From Onchocerca lupi (lineage: Eukaryota; Nematoda; Chromadorea; Rhabditida; Onchocercidae), in NCBI GenBank assembly GCA_028564675.1, contig JAOVVO010000134.1, positions 83,710-147,709 on the forward strand: a DNA stretch of 64,000 nucleotides, given 5' to 3'. This document shows positions 12,387 through 25,600 of the stretch, piece by piece. A model generated the notes under the pieces. That model worked only from the letters and a program-made list of their open reading frames with translations. It made no database searches and was not told the origin of the DNA. Made by a program: the position numbers and the translations under genes. Position 1 is the first letter of the stretch. Each line of letters begins with the position of its first letter.

Positions 12387-14448
12387 TTATTGAACAGTTA
12401 ATCAGATTGCAATCAATGATGCCTTATTCCATCTGAAAATCCAGAAATTTACACTCTTCTTTATTCAGCTGCAGTCATTCTTTTCTGAGAAAGTTTAGCA
12501 TATAAAACTGGTTATCATATGGGATATTCCGATTACGGATTACGTACTTGAAAATACTTGAAAATCTTCAAAATCTTCACCTGGTTGAATAAGAGTACAG
12601 GCAATACAGAAAACTATGTGCATGTGCTAGAAAACTTTTGCTTAGAAAATTTACTTGGCTTTTTCCCAAAGCCATGATTTGAAACAAGCTACTTTCCAGA
12701 AGTTACACTAAAGTAAGATTAGATAGGTTTTCTTGGCCTTACAATGTTCTAGATTTTGATGATCGGTAAATAAGAATTGGACAAGCATAAAGCAACTGCG
12801 AAAAAAAAAATGGAGATACTCATAAAAGCAATATTTGGTCAGGAAAAAGAAGTTAACATAACTTTAAAAAAACGTCTCAGATAAAAGATTTAGAACTTTA
12901 TCAGGTGCAATTAGATGAGGATAATCTGAGATTTAAACTGGTTTAATCCAATGTGTAGATAAAGCTATGTCCAAAGACAGAAACTGCGAAATATTTGCAA
13001 ACGTAACAACAGTTGATAGAAAAAGATGCATATTTTGCCGGAAACTATTTGAATCATCATTAAGCTGATTAACTAAATGCAAAATTTTTACCTCCAGCTT
13101 TTCTTCATGAAGTTGAAACTTTTATTAGTCGATTATCTACTGATTCATTCATTTATTTATCTTACTATATATTACGAATCGCTAGACAATGCATACGTCC
13201 GAGTATTAAAAATTAAAGAAGCAAAAATTGGCTGATCATTAACTCCTACATTCTTTAAAATTACCACCGAGACATATTTTGAAATTTATGCTTGAAGGAT
13301 CCCTGTGACTGAGCCTTTGCCAGCAGATGATGGATAAATGGAAAGTAATGAATGCAGAAAGTGAGGCAATGTTAAAAACATCAATTTTTTCCATCTCTCA
13401 ACTGAAATTGTAAGCATCAATTTGATGTGATACCATCGATACGATCAACTGAGTTCAATCATCTCGATTAATTAAAGAAGGCAGATGTAATATCTATCCT
13501 TCCGTAGATCTCGCAAACTGACGTAAACGCATAATGTCGCTGTGAATAAATGAATAGCTAAAATATATTAACCAGTTGACTAACTTTTAGACAATTTATT
13601 CACAGGATTTGCCTTTTTGCTTTCAACCACATATGTTTCTATGATGTCTAAAATAAATTTATCAAAATCTTTTTCAAAATCTAAAATAAATTCATCAAAA
13701 TTCTTAGATCATATTGATCTCTTGTAAACTTTACAACTGGCTGAAATTTTCAAACGGAATCTGATCAAAAATTGAATTTGATTTTGCAAGTGTTTAACAT
13801 GACTGAATGAATACTGCAAACAGATTTGTATCACTTATATATCTGTGCAAAAATAAAAGAATTGATGACAAATTCTGTGCGAATTCATTGACCTTTTAAA
13901 GAATGGCTCAAAACTTCAGTAACTGTCAATGTATGTTGTTTTTATATTATGTAAAAAAGTTCAAAGTTTTAGTTGATAGTCTGAAATACAATGTTATATC
14001 CGCAAACATTACGCTAATAACAGTCCAGGAATTAACGATCTATAGCAGTTATCATGAAATTCACTTTTTTTTCAAGAACCAATAATTGCGATAAATTCGA
14101 AAAAAGCAAAAGTCGTTCAATTGGAAAACTGGAGGTTAATTTTCGCTGCCAGCTCATTTTTAAAGCTTTACAAATTGGAGTGAAAATTTGAAGCATAATA
14201 ATTTATAGATATTACCTGAGAAATTCGAGTGATTATTTGTTTTTGATTTTTGCTATACAACATTCGTGCCACATATTGCAAATGACATTTTTACGGTGCT
14301 GTCTTAAATTATTCATCATTCTAAAATAAAAGGCAGTTGTAAGTTGTCGTATTTTTAGTAAAAAATTTCGCATATTTATTTTTAAGATCGTCCATTAAGA
14401 ATCTCATTGAAAAACTTTGTGTATCTCTGTGTATCTAAAATCTACTAT
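12387..14448. other. Intergenic, upstream of the D1-like receptor
   Basis: A+T-rich sequence without a supported gene; it should contain the receptor promoter. A short direct repeat of about 25 bases (TCTAAAATAAATT(T/C)ATCAAAA core) occurs at 13647 and again 33 bases later. The open frame at 13903-14085 is Phe/Asn/Ile-rich and unrecognised. Confidence 0.55.
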
Positions 14449-14766
14449 GCTGATATTATAGGAGGAGAGGATTTAGTTGAAGAGATAAAAAAGGGTAGAA
14501 AGTTGGATGTTGATTGGTGTATTACCACTCCTGATTTTATAGCAAAAATTACTTCTATTGCAATAATATTAACTGCTAAAGGACTAATGCCTAATCCTAA
14601 ATTTGGTACCGTAACTTCTAACATCGCAGAGGCTATTAAAACTATTAAGTCTGGTCAAATAAAGTTTAGGACGGATAAAAATGGTATCATTGATGGTAAA
14701 TTAGGAAACACTAAGTTTAGCGTTGATGATTTACTGGAAAATTCTTTACTTAAAGCAGTTAAAAAT
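14449..14766 (+). pseudogene. rplA: Fragment of bacterial 50S ribosomal protein L1 (rplA), Wolbachia-type nuclear insertion
   Basis: About 106 residues match the middle of bacterial ribosomal protein L1: ADIIGGEDLVEEIKKG at the left end, CITTPDF, then the family signature GLMPNPKFGTVT, then TIKSGQIKFRTDKNGII and KFSVDDLLEN. L1 is usually near 220-230 residues, so both ends are missing; the left break is abrupt at 14449, and similarity fades after about 14766, although the frame stays open from 14407 to 14862. There is no ribosome binding site, no neighbouring ribosomal genes (rplK, rplJ) and no start at the proper place. Substitutions hit conserved sites: the usual LGPKGLMP reads LTAKGLMP, and the C-terminal side seems to have lost two residues. 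The Lys/Ile-rich composition and nematode context point to Wolbachia as donor; this is inference. It is read as a dead transfer, not a working gene. Confidence 0.85.
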
Positions 14767-16273
14767 ACCGAAATTTTTCAAACATTTCTATTACTTTTTA
14801 AAAATGGTAGTAATAACGCTAAATGGCTTAGAGGAGTAAATATTCATCACGAACTTCCTTAAAACTTTTCATAATAATGGGAGAATCATATGAAGTGGTT
14901 TCAAGAAATGATAATGTGTGGATTTCTTGCAAATAAGCGAATTTACATAAAAATTAGTAAGAATTGTGAAAAAAAAAATGAAAATTTATTGAAAATTTGA
15001 TGATGGATACAAACTGCAATTACATTTTCATCTAGCTGAATGAATGAAAAAACTGTTCCTAATTTCAAATTTTTAATGAGAAATTGCAGTTGCTGAGAAG
15101 TACATAATATTGTTGATGTACTGTAGGAAGCCAATTAGTTGCCAAATTTTGTTTAAGAAAAAATGAAAAACATATTGAAGCATATGAATGGCGCAATAAT
15201 TGTTGAAATTCCACGCAAATATAAATGTTCGTTCCTGAAACCAGGCCAAGAAAGCTAATAAACAACTGATGGCTTGGGGCAATGCATTTTTCGAGGCGGA
15301 ATTAAAAGAAATACGAAAATTTGTGAAACAAAAGCTATGAATAGGACATTGAATTAAAGGAAGTCATAGCAGTCAATAGGGAGAAAAAAAATCGAAAATT
15401 CAGAAAAATATATTAAGAAATCAATTAGATAGAAAGAACTTTTACTCTGCCATTTAGGCTTTTCATTCTCTCTTCTTTTTCTTTTTCTTTAAATTGCAAA
15501 AAGAGATGAAGATTTTTAGGAAAATTTTTAAAATATCGCTGTAGAAAAAGCGAAATTTGCATGTGCAGTCAGGAAGTGGAGGTAATAAAATGAAAATGAG
15601 TATGGTGAGGGTAGAAAGTACGTATGCAGCGAAAAGTTCACGTTCAACTTCGAAACTTTGCTTTCACCAATCGAAAACTTGATTGATAACAAGTCAAATA
15701 GCTGCGACTATTTATACATGTTTAATATCAAAATTATATTCTCACTGATTCAGAGCGGTCCAGTAAAACATGTAATGTGAGTGGAAGAGACCAAAATAAA
15801 AGAGTGAAGTTCCAGTTCAAAGAGAATTTTGAAAAAGAGTTTTTGCATCGCATGGCCTTGAAAAAATTTTAAATTAAGAAGTGTTCGTAAAAATGGAAAA
15901 AAAATTGTTTTGGCTTCAAAAATCAGGTTTCTTTTTTGTTGGCGCTCTCCCATAATTTTAATTTAGTGTTTATGGAATATTCATTCTCATTTCAAATTTT
16001 ATTATGGTAATGAAGAGAATATGCACAATTTTTAAGATGCAAATGCGAGATAAATCGCCAGTAAGTTTGCCTTTTTTGAAGATTCATGACATGTTGGTAG
16101 CAGAATACTTCTTTCCGGCTGAGAGGTGACAAATCATATTGATTCTATGAATAAAAAGACTTGCTGGAGATCAATGCCGAAACAGGTCTATGCTTCAAAA
16201 CAAATTCATCTGCTAGCTGTTCATTCAAATTTTTAAGTGTTCTAGGAAGAGACGAATGCAATCGTCTTACATA

Positions 16274-16741
16274 TTCAGAATAAAAGGAACAACAGGCGGT
16301 TGTTAGCCAACAGAGTGAAGCGGCTCGAAGAAGGAAAGAAAACTGGAAAAGCAAAGTGAATTTCAAGAAATAAGTGGAAGGAGAAAAATGGATTACAAGA
16401 GTTAGGTTGTTTATTTGGAAATAAAAATAATCTTTAGACGACATAGCACTGCATAAGTAAGGTGCAACGAAAATGGGATAACAGAAGTTTTATCATCATT
16501 TATTAATGTCTTTCAGAATAAAAGAAGCAACAAGAAATAGCTAAGCCGACATGTAAACAAGCTTAAGCAGGCAAAGTAAATTAAAAAAACTAAGTGAAAA
16601 GGAAAAAATAAATTGCAGGAATTGGGTTGCTTGTGCATTCTGACAACCCAGCACTGCACAAGTAAGGTGCAACGAACAAACGAGTAATGGTAAATTGAGA
16701 ATTGCTGCGTGCCAACATTTAATCATCATTTATTAACAATC
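16274..16741. repeat. Diverged tandem duplication of about 230 bases
   Basis: Two head-to-tail copies, roughly 16274-16511 and 16512-16741. Both open with TTCAGAATAAAAG(A/G)A(A/G)CAACA(A/G), carry a 26-base core differing at one site (AGCACTGCA(T/C)AAGTAAGG followed by TGCAACGA, at 16445 and 16650), and close with TCATCATTTATTAA (16493 and 16723). Offsets of 238, 205 and 230 between matched parts show several indels. No coding or transposon hallmark is evident. Confidence 0.7.
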
Positions 16742-19700
16742 AATCTATCATTTAATCAAATCATCCTTCTAAACAGCGTAGAAGATGGATTCATAAGTGA
16801 TTGATTGCCTCTGGAAAGCAAATTTCGAGCTATACACCAAGGCGCGATTTGCCGAATGATGGAGATTAGAATCATTATCATATCTTAAAACATCTAAAAA
16901 GTCCCAAACGTTGAAATTCATACGAAAAAATTATGGAGGGACATAATTAGAGACAATCTAAAAAGAACTGATGACGCAAAAATTTCATCTGAAGTTATTT
17001 AGTTGTGCGCTATTGTTAACTAGCAACAATGAGACAAATTCTTTCAGCACTTTTCAAGTTAATATCAATAAAATAAATATCGTAAGTCCCACATTTTTGG
17101 TGTCAAACAGCAATAAAAATGTCAACACTCAGTTCAAGCATTTGTTCGGAATCATCATTCTGCGTATGTCGCAAAATGTTCGGGAAAATTGAATCATAGA
17201 TGCGGCGTTTCAATGTGGTGCATGCTAATCAACGCCATGTTAAAATTGCTATAAAATTGAAGAAAAAAAAGATTTATGTCTCAACCTGTGAAAAAATTGA
17301 TTAATAACTTTTGAGATTCATTAATAAAGTAAAAAAAATTAGACTGCAAATAAGACTTTGTTAGAAATTTATATGAGACATTTGTTTATTGGTCAGAAAA
17401 CAATACTTACTTTTCATTTGGAAAAAGTTCAGGAAAAGAAAAAATCAATATTCTTTGTCACAGTTTTCGGAAATATTTCCGTTTTTAACAAATCAGCAAA
17501 TTTTTTCCTGAATTTGTTTGCTGTTAGTTAGTCCCTCTTCCTCATTTAGTCTAACAATACTTCGTTGTATTGAATACATTGAGCATGGAAATGATTTTAA
17601 ACTGGAATGACTGAAAAGAAGAAATTTTAGAGTTTTTCTGGAATGATTTGGTACTAGTCAAAACTGATCTTAGATACTTATTTTTTGCTTGCAAATCACT
17701 TGAAATACCTTTACTTAGCAATATTTTTATTAATTTGGTTCAAAAAATTCAGCAAGGCTTCCCAATGTTACGATTTCATTTGTGTATGAATTATAATTAA
17801 AAAATGTGCTATTTTATTTGATTAGCGAAAAATTACGGTAAAATTTCGAAATTAAAGGATATTCCTTTACATTTTCGACAAATAAATAACTAAATAGATG
17901 AAATCGTCGATCGTTCCATTTCTGGGTTGAGCCTTTTCCAAGTTCATATCTTCGATGCAACTATTCAAAATAAAATGGATGATGATGGTAAACGATAAGA
18001 TAGTGCAAAGGCAATCACTCCTCATTTCTCAATCCCTAAATAAATCTCTGAAAAGTCGAAAAATCTAATTTATTGCTCGGAACTATGCTGGAATTTCAAC
18101 GATGAGTCATTCCAAAATCAAATAAAGATCTTTCACCTGTTTTGTGAATGAGTCGCATAAAAAAGTCCAAGTTCAAAAAGGGAATTGGACATGAGTGATT
18201 GATGTTTTCAGGAATATAAAATAGAACAACTTTTATAAACTGCAAACTAAATACAGAATTCAGTCATTTAAAAAGGATACGTTTTTTATGCAAATGATTC
18301 AAAATTGTAAGAGTTCTAAACTGCTGGTATGAATGTTGTATACACGTCTCATATCATTCATAGCTAAATGATTTGAAGATTTTTTAGATGAAATTAAGTT
18401 TTGAAAGTCAAGATTTATTTGAATAATGAAGTATTTTGCAATATTTGAATGTCTAAGTTTTTAGTTATAATTGACAAACTAAATCAAAATTTAATTCCTG
18501 GATGGCCAGAACTGAGTCAGCCAAATTTAATTTATTAATAGCTTACAGACCATTGTGTATGTTATGCTATTTAAAATGCTAAAAGATTATGTAGTTTTTT
18601 CCAATAAGGAATAAGAATTTTCAGGATGTTCTAAATCAAAATTTAGTAATAAAAAATTGAAAGAATAAATGAAGTTGCTGGAATTCCCTGGTAGAAGACA
18701 ATCATGTCCAGTGAAAAGTTATTAATTTTTTGTTTTCTACGAAAAATAATAAAAACCTGATCAGTGTTAGCTGGAAATCAGCTCCTTTAAATCATGTAAC
18801 ATTATATTATAATCTCTTTTAAAATTTTCATGAAAACAGAGCAAGAAATTACATTATAACAAGAGTAATTTTAGTTAGCTAATCTGCGAATAAAATACTG
18901 TCGTATTAGATTAAACGATTTAAACTACCAGAACTCTAGCAGCGAAAAGAATTAACAGAAATGATTTGATTGTCATGCTTAAACACTCTAAATCATTATT
19001 ATAGTGCCGGTGTCACCACTGCCACTCTGAGGGTTAGCAGTACAGAAATAGCGGATACTGTAATAGTGATTGAGAGTTTTAAGAAGGGACAAATTTCGCA
19101 TTTTTCTACATCAATCTTTTAATCAAGAAGGGAGCACAGAATACTGGAACTTTTAAAACAAAATTCAAATGACAGAATTTTTGGAACAAAGGATCATAAA
19201 CAATTTCGATCTCTAGTAAGCCACGAACAAGTACCATCCGCATTAACACCATCATTTGCATAATATCCAGGAGATATCGTATTAGCAACCATAAAATAGG
19301 CGTTAAGTAGTCAAAATCTTCACTGAAACTACAATGGAATGATGAAAACTAGGGAAGTATGCACACGAAGAAATCGAAGGATAGATATCTGAGGAGCGAG
19401 ATCTGAACGGCTTTCTTGAAAACAACGGCTGAATGATAGTTTGATATGGCTGAATAGCTTTTCAACGAGGCTATCTATCTCCAGTCAAGTCTGAAATCTA
19501 GAATTTTTGCTTAAACTTTCAATTTCTCAAAGAAATATAATGGAAAAATGTCTCGGAATGATTATCAACTAAAGCTTAAGGAACTGTTTAAACTTACTTG
19601 AAGAATTATAGTGTGCAAGGATTGGATTTGAATAATTTTGAAATGAGATCCTAAATTTCAGCATATCCTATTACACTAGGTGAAGTGCTGAAGAAAAAGC

Positions 19701-20259
19701 CATTTTTCATGAGAGCATCAATTGATCTCAGTCCAAGATTGTTGTTGAACGAATAACCCTTTTTTTCTCGCCTTTTTTATGAGCTGCCACTTCTATCCTC
19801 TTCTTGCAAATTGCTTACCAATTTAGTTTGCTTATCTTCTTTTCGCAAACTTGTGCATTTATGTAAATATATCTATTTAAGGCGCTTCTTCCGATGTTTG
19901 CTCCAACTTCAATCTGATGCAATCTGAATGAGTAATTAAACTAGCATATTCATTATTTCAGTTGTTCGCATAAACATGAATCGCAGTAAATTTTAATTGC
20001 CGAAGTGTTAGTGCAGATTTTTAGAACCATTTGGTCATCGATCATCATTCTTCTCAATGAATTATTGATCTATAAATGTCCTTGTGGCAATTTCTCTTCA
20101 TTTTGCTTAATCTAATGAAGCAACTTGCCGAATCCAAATTCCATCTTTTATTCATGGATAGAATAAATTTCTAGTATGTATGGACTAAAAGTAATGCTCC
20201 ACTTTAAAATTGTCTTCATTTACTTTCAGATTTTTTCGATTCATCTGAGAAAATATTGC

Positions 20260-20334
20260 AAAAAAAAAAAAAAAAAAAAAAAAAACATCATTTCAGAACT
20301 ATTTCGTATCCATTTTTTTCTTTTTTTTTTTTTT
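20260..20334. repeat. Poly-A run followed by poly-T run
   Basis: Twenty-six A (20260-20285) are followed 27 bases later by 22 bases of T broken by one C (20313-20334). Together they could pair as a weak hairpin. Length is likely to vary between individuals and to be affected by sequencing error. Confidence 0.8.
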
Positions 20335-22629
20335 GAATCAACGTGTCCTCAAGAAAAAAAATATCATTTATTGAAGGAGCATATTTCCATAAATTCGTAG
20401 CTGATATGAAAGAGAAAAATAATATTATGCTGGTACTAATTCAGATAAAAAAAGCGTCACTTTGATCATATCAGAAATATAAATTGCTATGTGACAGATA
20501 CATAACATTAAGTTTTAAGACATTTAAGACTTAATTATGCGTTTCATCAATTGGCAATACTTTAGATACAGGTTAGCTCATAGAGCAAGAGAACTAATGG
20601 CACTAGGCTTCGATGAAATGAAGGTATATTTAATAACAATGGAACAAATGCCCAATAATGACTGAAACTTTTGCAGCAAACTTTCACTCTTCCAAAATTT
20701 TCAAGTAACTTTTGAATACAAAAAATTTTTGATTCTGAAAATCTGTCCTTCTGCAATTCTTTCTCTCGCAAAAGCAAACAGTAAAGAATGAATTCGAAGA
20801 TCTTATGCAAAAAGAAAATGGAAAAATGATAATATGTGACACCGGAAAAAGGTGTCTCTGACTGCAACAAAAAAATTTTTTAAATTGAAGCATTGGTTAA
20901 AATTTCAGAAAAAATATTCAAAAACGATATGAACTTATATTATGTGCTTTTTATGTTCCTTGAAACGATTATAATAAAAGAGGTGTCGCCCGAATTCAGC
21001 TTTATGTAAGTTATAAAACATTTTTCAAATGAAATGGAATTTCTAAATTTTGTTCAGAAATCGGGAATTTTTTCATTTTGTGCAAATATTCCGCACTGAT
21101 AATAATGAATCATGCAAATTTATACTGCACAAGCAATTGGTCAGTAATTTATCATCACCAAAGCATTTTACTCGAATTCGAAAAAAAAATTTTTTTCTTT
21201 GCAATCTTCTAAATAAAAGATGTGATCAGTGATTATGACTAAGAGATAGCAATGTTACAAAATTGTATATATGCCAATTGAGGTAAGATTTTCTAATATT
21301 GATTATAAAAATGCTCAAGAAACTTGAATATTTTTTTAAAAAAAATATCAATCCTAGAAATTCGACAATCCAATTTTTGCCTTTTTTTTGGGATTCCTTT
21401 TATTTCCTATTTTCTACCTATCATATTTTCAGTTTCATCTTCCATTTGAAGTATTAATTTAGCTCTCTTATGCTATTTTACTGATTTTTTAAGCATTGAA
21501 CCATTATTAAAACAGTGTATGGTACATGCAATATTCTATTGCTCCACTTTGCTTGAAGCAAAAATTCAGGCCACCTATCAGTCATTTATTACAATCAGCT
21601 ATTCCGGAATACAACCGTGTAGGAGTGTCGTTAAACAAGCACACAATGTTAATTATCATGCCATACTTTTGACGGTCAGGCTAGAACTAGATTGGCCTGA
21701 TTTTGAAAGATTAATAAATAGCACAGTGTCTTCGTGGATTATTTAAGAAAGACCTGACGTAAGATGATACTTTATCATTTAGATTTTTATACTTCTACCC
21801 TGATATCTATTACAGAAATAAAAGAATCAAATAAAAAGCAATCGCCGAAGTCAAAGATCATGCATATTATGGGTAAATCTAGAGACAGTGTTCAGGTAAA
21901 GATTGCCAATCTCTCTAATCTACAATACTATGTTTCCGTGTACATGTGTTATCTGCTTCATCGGGAAATCGAAGACGTCATGGATTGTTGAAAGATATCT
22001 ACAATAAAAAAGCTGCCAAATCTTTCTTTTTAGTATTCGAAAAAATGCTGCGAATAAGTCTTGCAGGTGCATAGATTCTAAAAAAAATTCAAGAAGTGTA
22101 GAATTTGGATTCCTTTACGTGCAAATAGTTTTAGGGTGATGTGTTGGAATCCATCTAATGAGGACAGACGCCAAACATGCTACCACATGATTGATAATAT
22201 GGCTTAGGATGAAACAAAACAATTAACAACATGACAGCAAGATCTCAATAACAGTAATCATATGAACAGGATGACCAAATATTTGGATTCCTTAGAAAAA
22301 TTCAAAACTTATTAAAATAAGTTTCGACTTTCTCTTTGCATCCTTAAAGATTTTACAATATTTACCGCATATTTCACAAAGAATCGAATTAATCATGAAA
22401 AAGAATGATAAATATTTGCACTAGTAATGCTTAAATCATACGACAATTGCGTAATGAATTTTCGCTTCACCCAATAAGTGCGTTCTGCGCCAATAAATTT
22501 CTTACATAAACTTGCAGATGATGCAAATATTTTTTCCTAAAATGCATGCTAATAGTGGTGAAGAAGGAGAAAGGTGGAGAAGAAATCCCTTTCCATCAAG
22601 CTTGAACAGGCGGCATACAATAAATAATT

Positions 22630-25600
22630 TTACACCGATTCATCATCAGCATTCCAAATTGGCCAGTATGGATTAACATAATCAAAATCAGGAAATTCAG
22701 TGCCTTCAAGGTTACGCAAAATGTCAATATCGCAAGCACTCATTCTGACGGATAGCTTTCTGAATTGCGAATCGAAATTCTCCGTCGATTCAGGACTCTT
22801 CTGCAGGTTCAGTCTTATTAGAAACTCACCAATATCGTTTTTGCAAATTATTATGAATACATTGATTCATGCTTACGATTAATTAATTCACCTATTGATA
22901 TTTTATACAATAGTCAATTAGCTGTTTAAATGATACCGCTCTATTGTACCATTATCAAAAAGCCCAAGCTAACGTCTTATGCCTCCTTCTATCCACAGTA
23001 AACTAATCATGGACCTATTTTTTAAACGTTATTTAAAGTTTGATTAATTTTCCAAATGAGATAAGGAATTTCAAACTAGATTAAAATCGATTTACCATAC
23101 TTTTAAATATTGCTAAAAACACTGTGAAGTCCTTTTTAAACAAGAAAATTACTTACTAATTTTGGTTTAAAAGGGGGCTGAATCTGTCGCCTCTCAATCT
23201 TATACCAGTCAATTCGTCGAAAGAACGGATGCTCCTGAAAATGCAGCTTTCTCAGCGAAATAACACACTTTTATATTTACAACACGAAATGTTAGATAAA
23301 TTTTTGGGACTTTCGGGATTGCTTATTTCGTATTCTTATTCCAAAAATGATATTGCTCATCGGGCTAATGTACAATCAATAAGCTGCAGGCACCAAAAAA
23401 AAAAATATGTGAAAAAAAAAAAGGATCAGATTTTAATATTTTAAACAGGAGAGGCATTAATAACAACTGTTTTTTCCCAGAATTTGATATTTTCAGAATG
23501 TCGCAGAATTCCATTCTGCGACACTCTTTTAATTCTCGAAGATATGATAAGGAGAAAATAAACACCTGCAGCGGAACTGACACACCTTAATATCTCTAAC
23601 GGATGTCTGTTGACAACCTAGCCGCTTCTCAGGAGTTTTCTGTAGCAGTGCTTTGCAAATTGATACTGCTTCTTTGGACATTGATTTTGGATATGATACG
23701 TTGTGGTCCGTTATTGCTGCAAATATAATTTCAAGAGCAAGAAAATATTTTATGTGTATCAAGACGTTTAAATCTTGATAAAATACGCAGTAATAATGAT
23801 AATAAACAAATAATGACTTGACTAAACGTTTCTCAGTATATTTGATGAATTAATTATCGCTTGACTGAGCTACATCTAATTTAACTGCAGTATACTTTTC
23901 TACCATTTCCTGTTTCTGAAAAGTTTAATTAAATTTGATACCTGCGAATAACTCATCTTCGTCTTCGCCGTCGAAAGGCGGTTGACCGGCAAGCATTTCA
24001 AACAGCAATACTCCATATGCCCACCAATCAACTGACTTATCGTATGGCTGATATAGTATTATCTGAAAGGATTTTGAATTTCACCATTTACACAGGGAAA
24101 GTTATGTGTCAGAGTCAGTCTTATCAGTGATATTGGAATTCTCACTTCCGGAGCAATGTAGTCAGGTGTACCACAAAATGTTTTCGTCTTAGCATTACCG
24201 ATGATGTTTTCTTTGCACATGCCAAAATCCGTAATTTTAATATGGCCATTTGTATCCAGCATAACATTATCAAGCTTGAGATCACGATAAATAATGCCTT
24301 GGGAATGAAGAAAAAATAAACCAATTGCTATTTCAGCAGCATAAAATCTATAACAAGGATTAACAAGAAAACAGCCCTCAAATTTTTATTTGAATGACAA
24401 AACTATAACAGCGAGAAAATTGCAAATATTTAAGGCATTCACGCCAATTCCTGATCATCGCTTCAATTCAAACAAAGATACTACTACTCACGCAGCTACT
24501 GGCTCTTTGAACTTCCCCACTTGTTGTATTTGATACATAAGATCACCACCACTCACAAATTCCATTACAAAATATAAACGATCCTAAAATAAACTTATCT
24601 TGTTCATCCACTAACTTTCAGTCGAAAAGGTTTCCAAACCTCATTTCAAAATTCAATAAATTGTGAGTTAAAAGCTGTAGCAATTCACTGAAAACAGTGA
24701 ATTGCTTATCGTGAAAGCCATAAATAAGTTCGAAAACTGCCAAAAACTATATAAAATGAAGAACATCTTAATTTCCATGCAAATGAACAAAAAGATAGTA
24801 AATGCTGAATAATTCGGAAAGATAACTATCTAACTGTTAATCAACTATTTGGCATAGAAAAGACAGAAATTTCACCGAAGTTTGGAAACAGGAATGGAAC
24901 GCAACCAGAAAGGGTGGCTTGTCGCAGAGCGACAGCACTCGCTTTTCAGTCATCGTGCATCCCACATCATCATCCTGAATGATAACATCCTTTTTCAGTA
25001 TCTTCACTGCGAATAGTTCCTTGCTAACTTTATGCTCACCAAGCAATACCTAGAAAAATGAAACAACTAGAAAAGTGCAGCTTACTTTCGAGCATTGCAG
25101 AAGCTGAAAAAAAAAAAAAAAAAACCTTTCCAAAAGATCCTTTTCCAAGCACAGATAGAAAATTGAAATCAGTAACTCTGACAGCATCTTGTTGTGACTG
25201 TTTCAATTGAGACTGAAGTCGTACAGACGATGGCTATAAGATAGATACTTATATTCAATTATCTCATATTGAAGCTAAATGTAAGCAATACATTCATAAA
25301 CGCAAATGTTCGTCTTTTTCATTCTCTTGTCATTTATCAATGGTCATTGCATATTGATATCCTGGAATAAATTCGCCCGCAACCGATAACTCAATGTGAC
25401 GATAAAAATCAGGAATGAATTAAATGAATTGTGGTTTTCGTGAACTGTGTTGCTTCGAAGTTCCATGTTTTTAGTTTTTTATAAGAACTAAATTCCGATT
25501 TGATCAGTTTTTGTCAAACACTTCAGCGTTTTTGAAAAATCATCCCTTTCTTCATAGAATATTCTTCAAATTCCAAAGCCCAAACTTCAAATATTTAAGA

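Larger units (their letters stand above)
14767..22629. other. Intergenic, no supported gene
   Basis: About 7.9 kb of A+T-rich DNA downstream of the PKC gene. It contains the diverged duplication at 16274-16741 and the homopolymer pair at 20260-20334. Open frames such as 16145-16444, 20562-20870, 21519-21746 and 21764-21991 have no recognisable motifs, splice partners or domain order. A gene made only of very small exons could have been missed. Confidence 0.5.

Noticed and set aside
14407..14862. Reading the L1 open frame as a working ribosomal protein gene
   Set aside because: Both ends of L1 are missing, conserved residues have changed and no bacterial operon context is present.
21519..21991. 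Two consecutive 75-codon plus-strand frames, considered as a transposon remnant
   Set aside because: No transposase, reverse transcriptase or terminal repeat motifs could be recognised.
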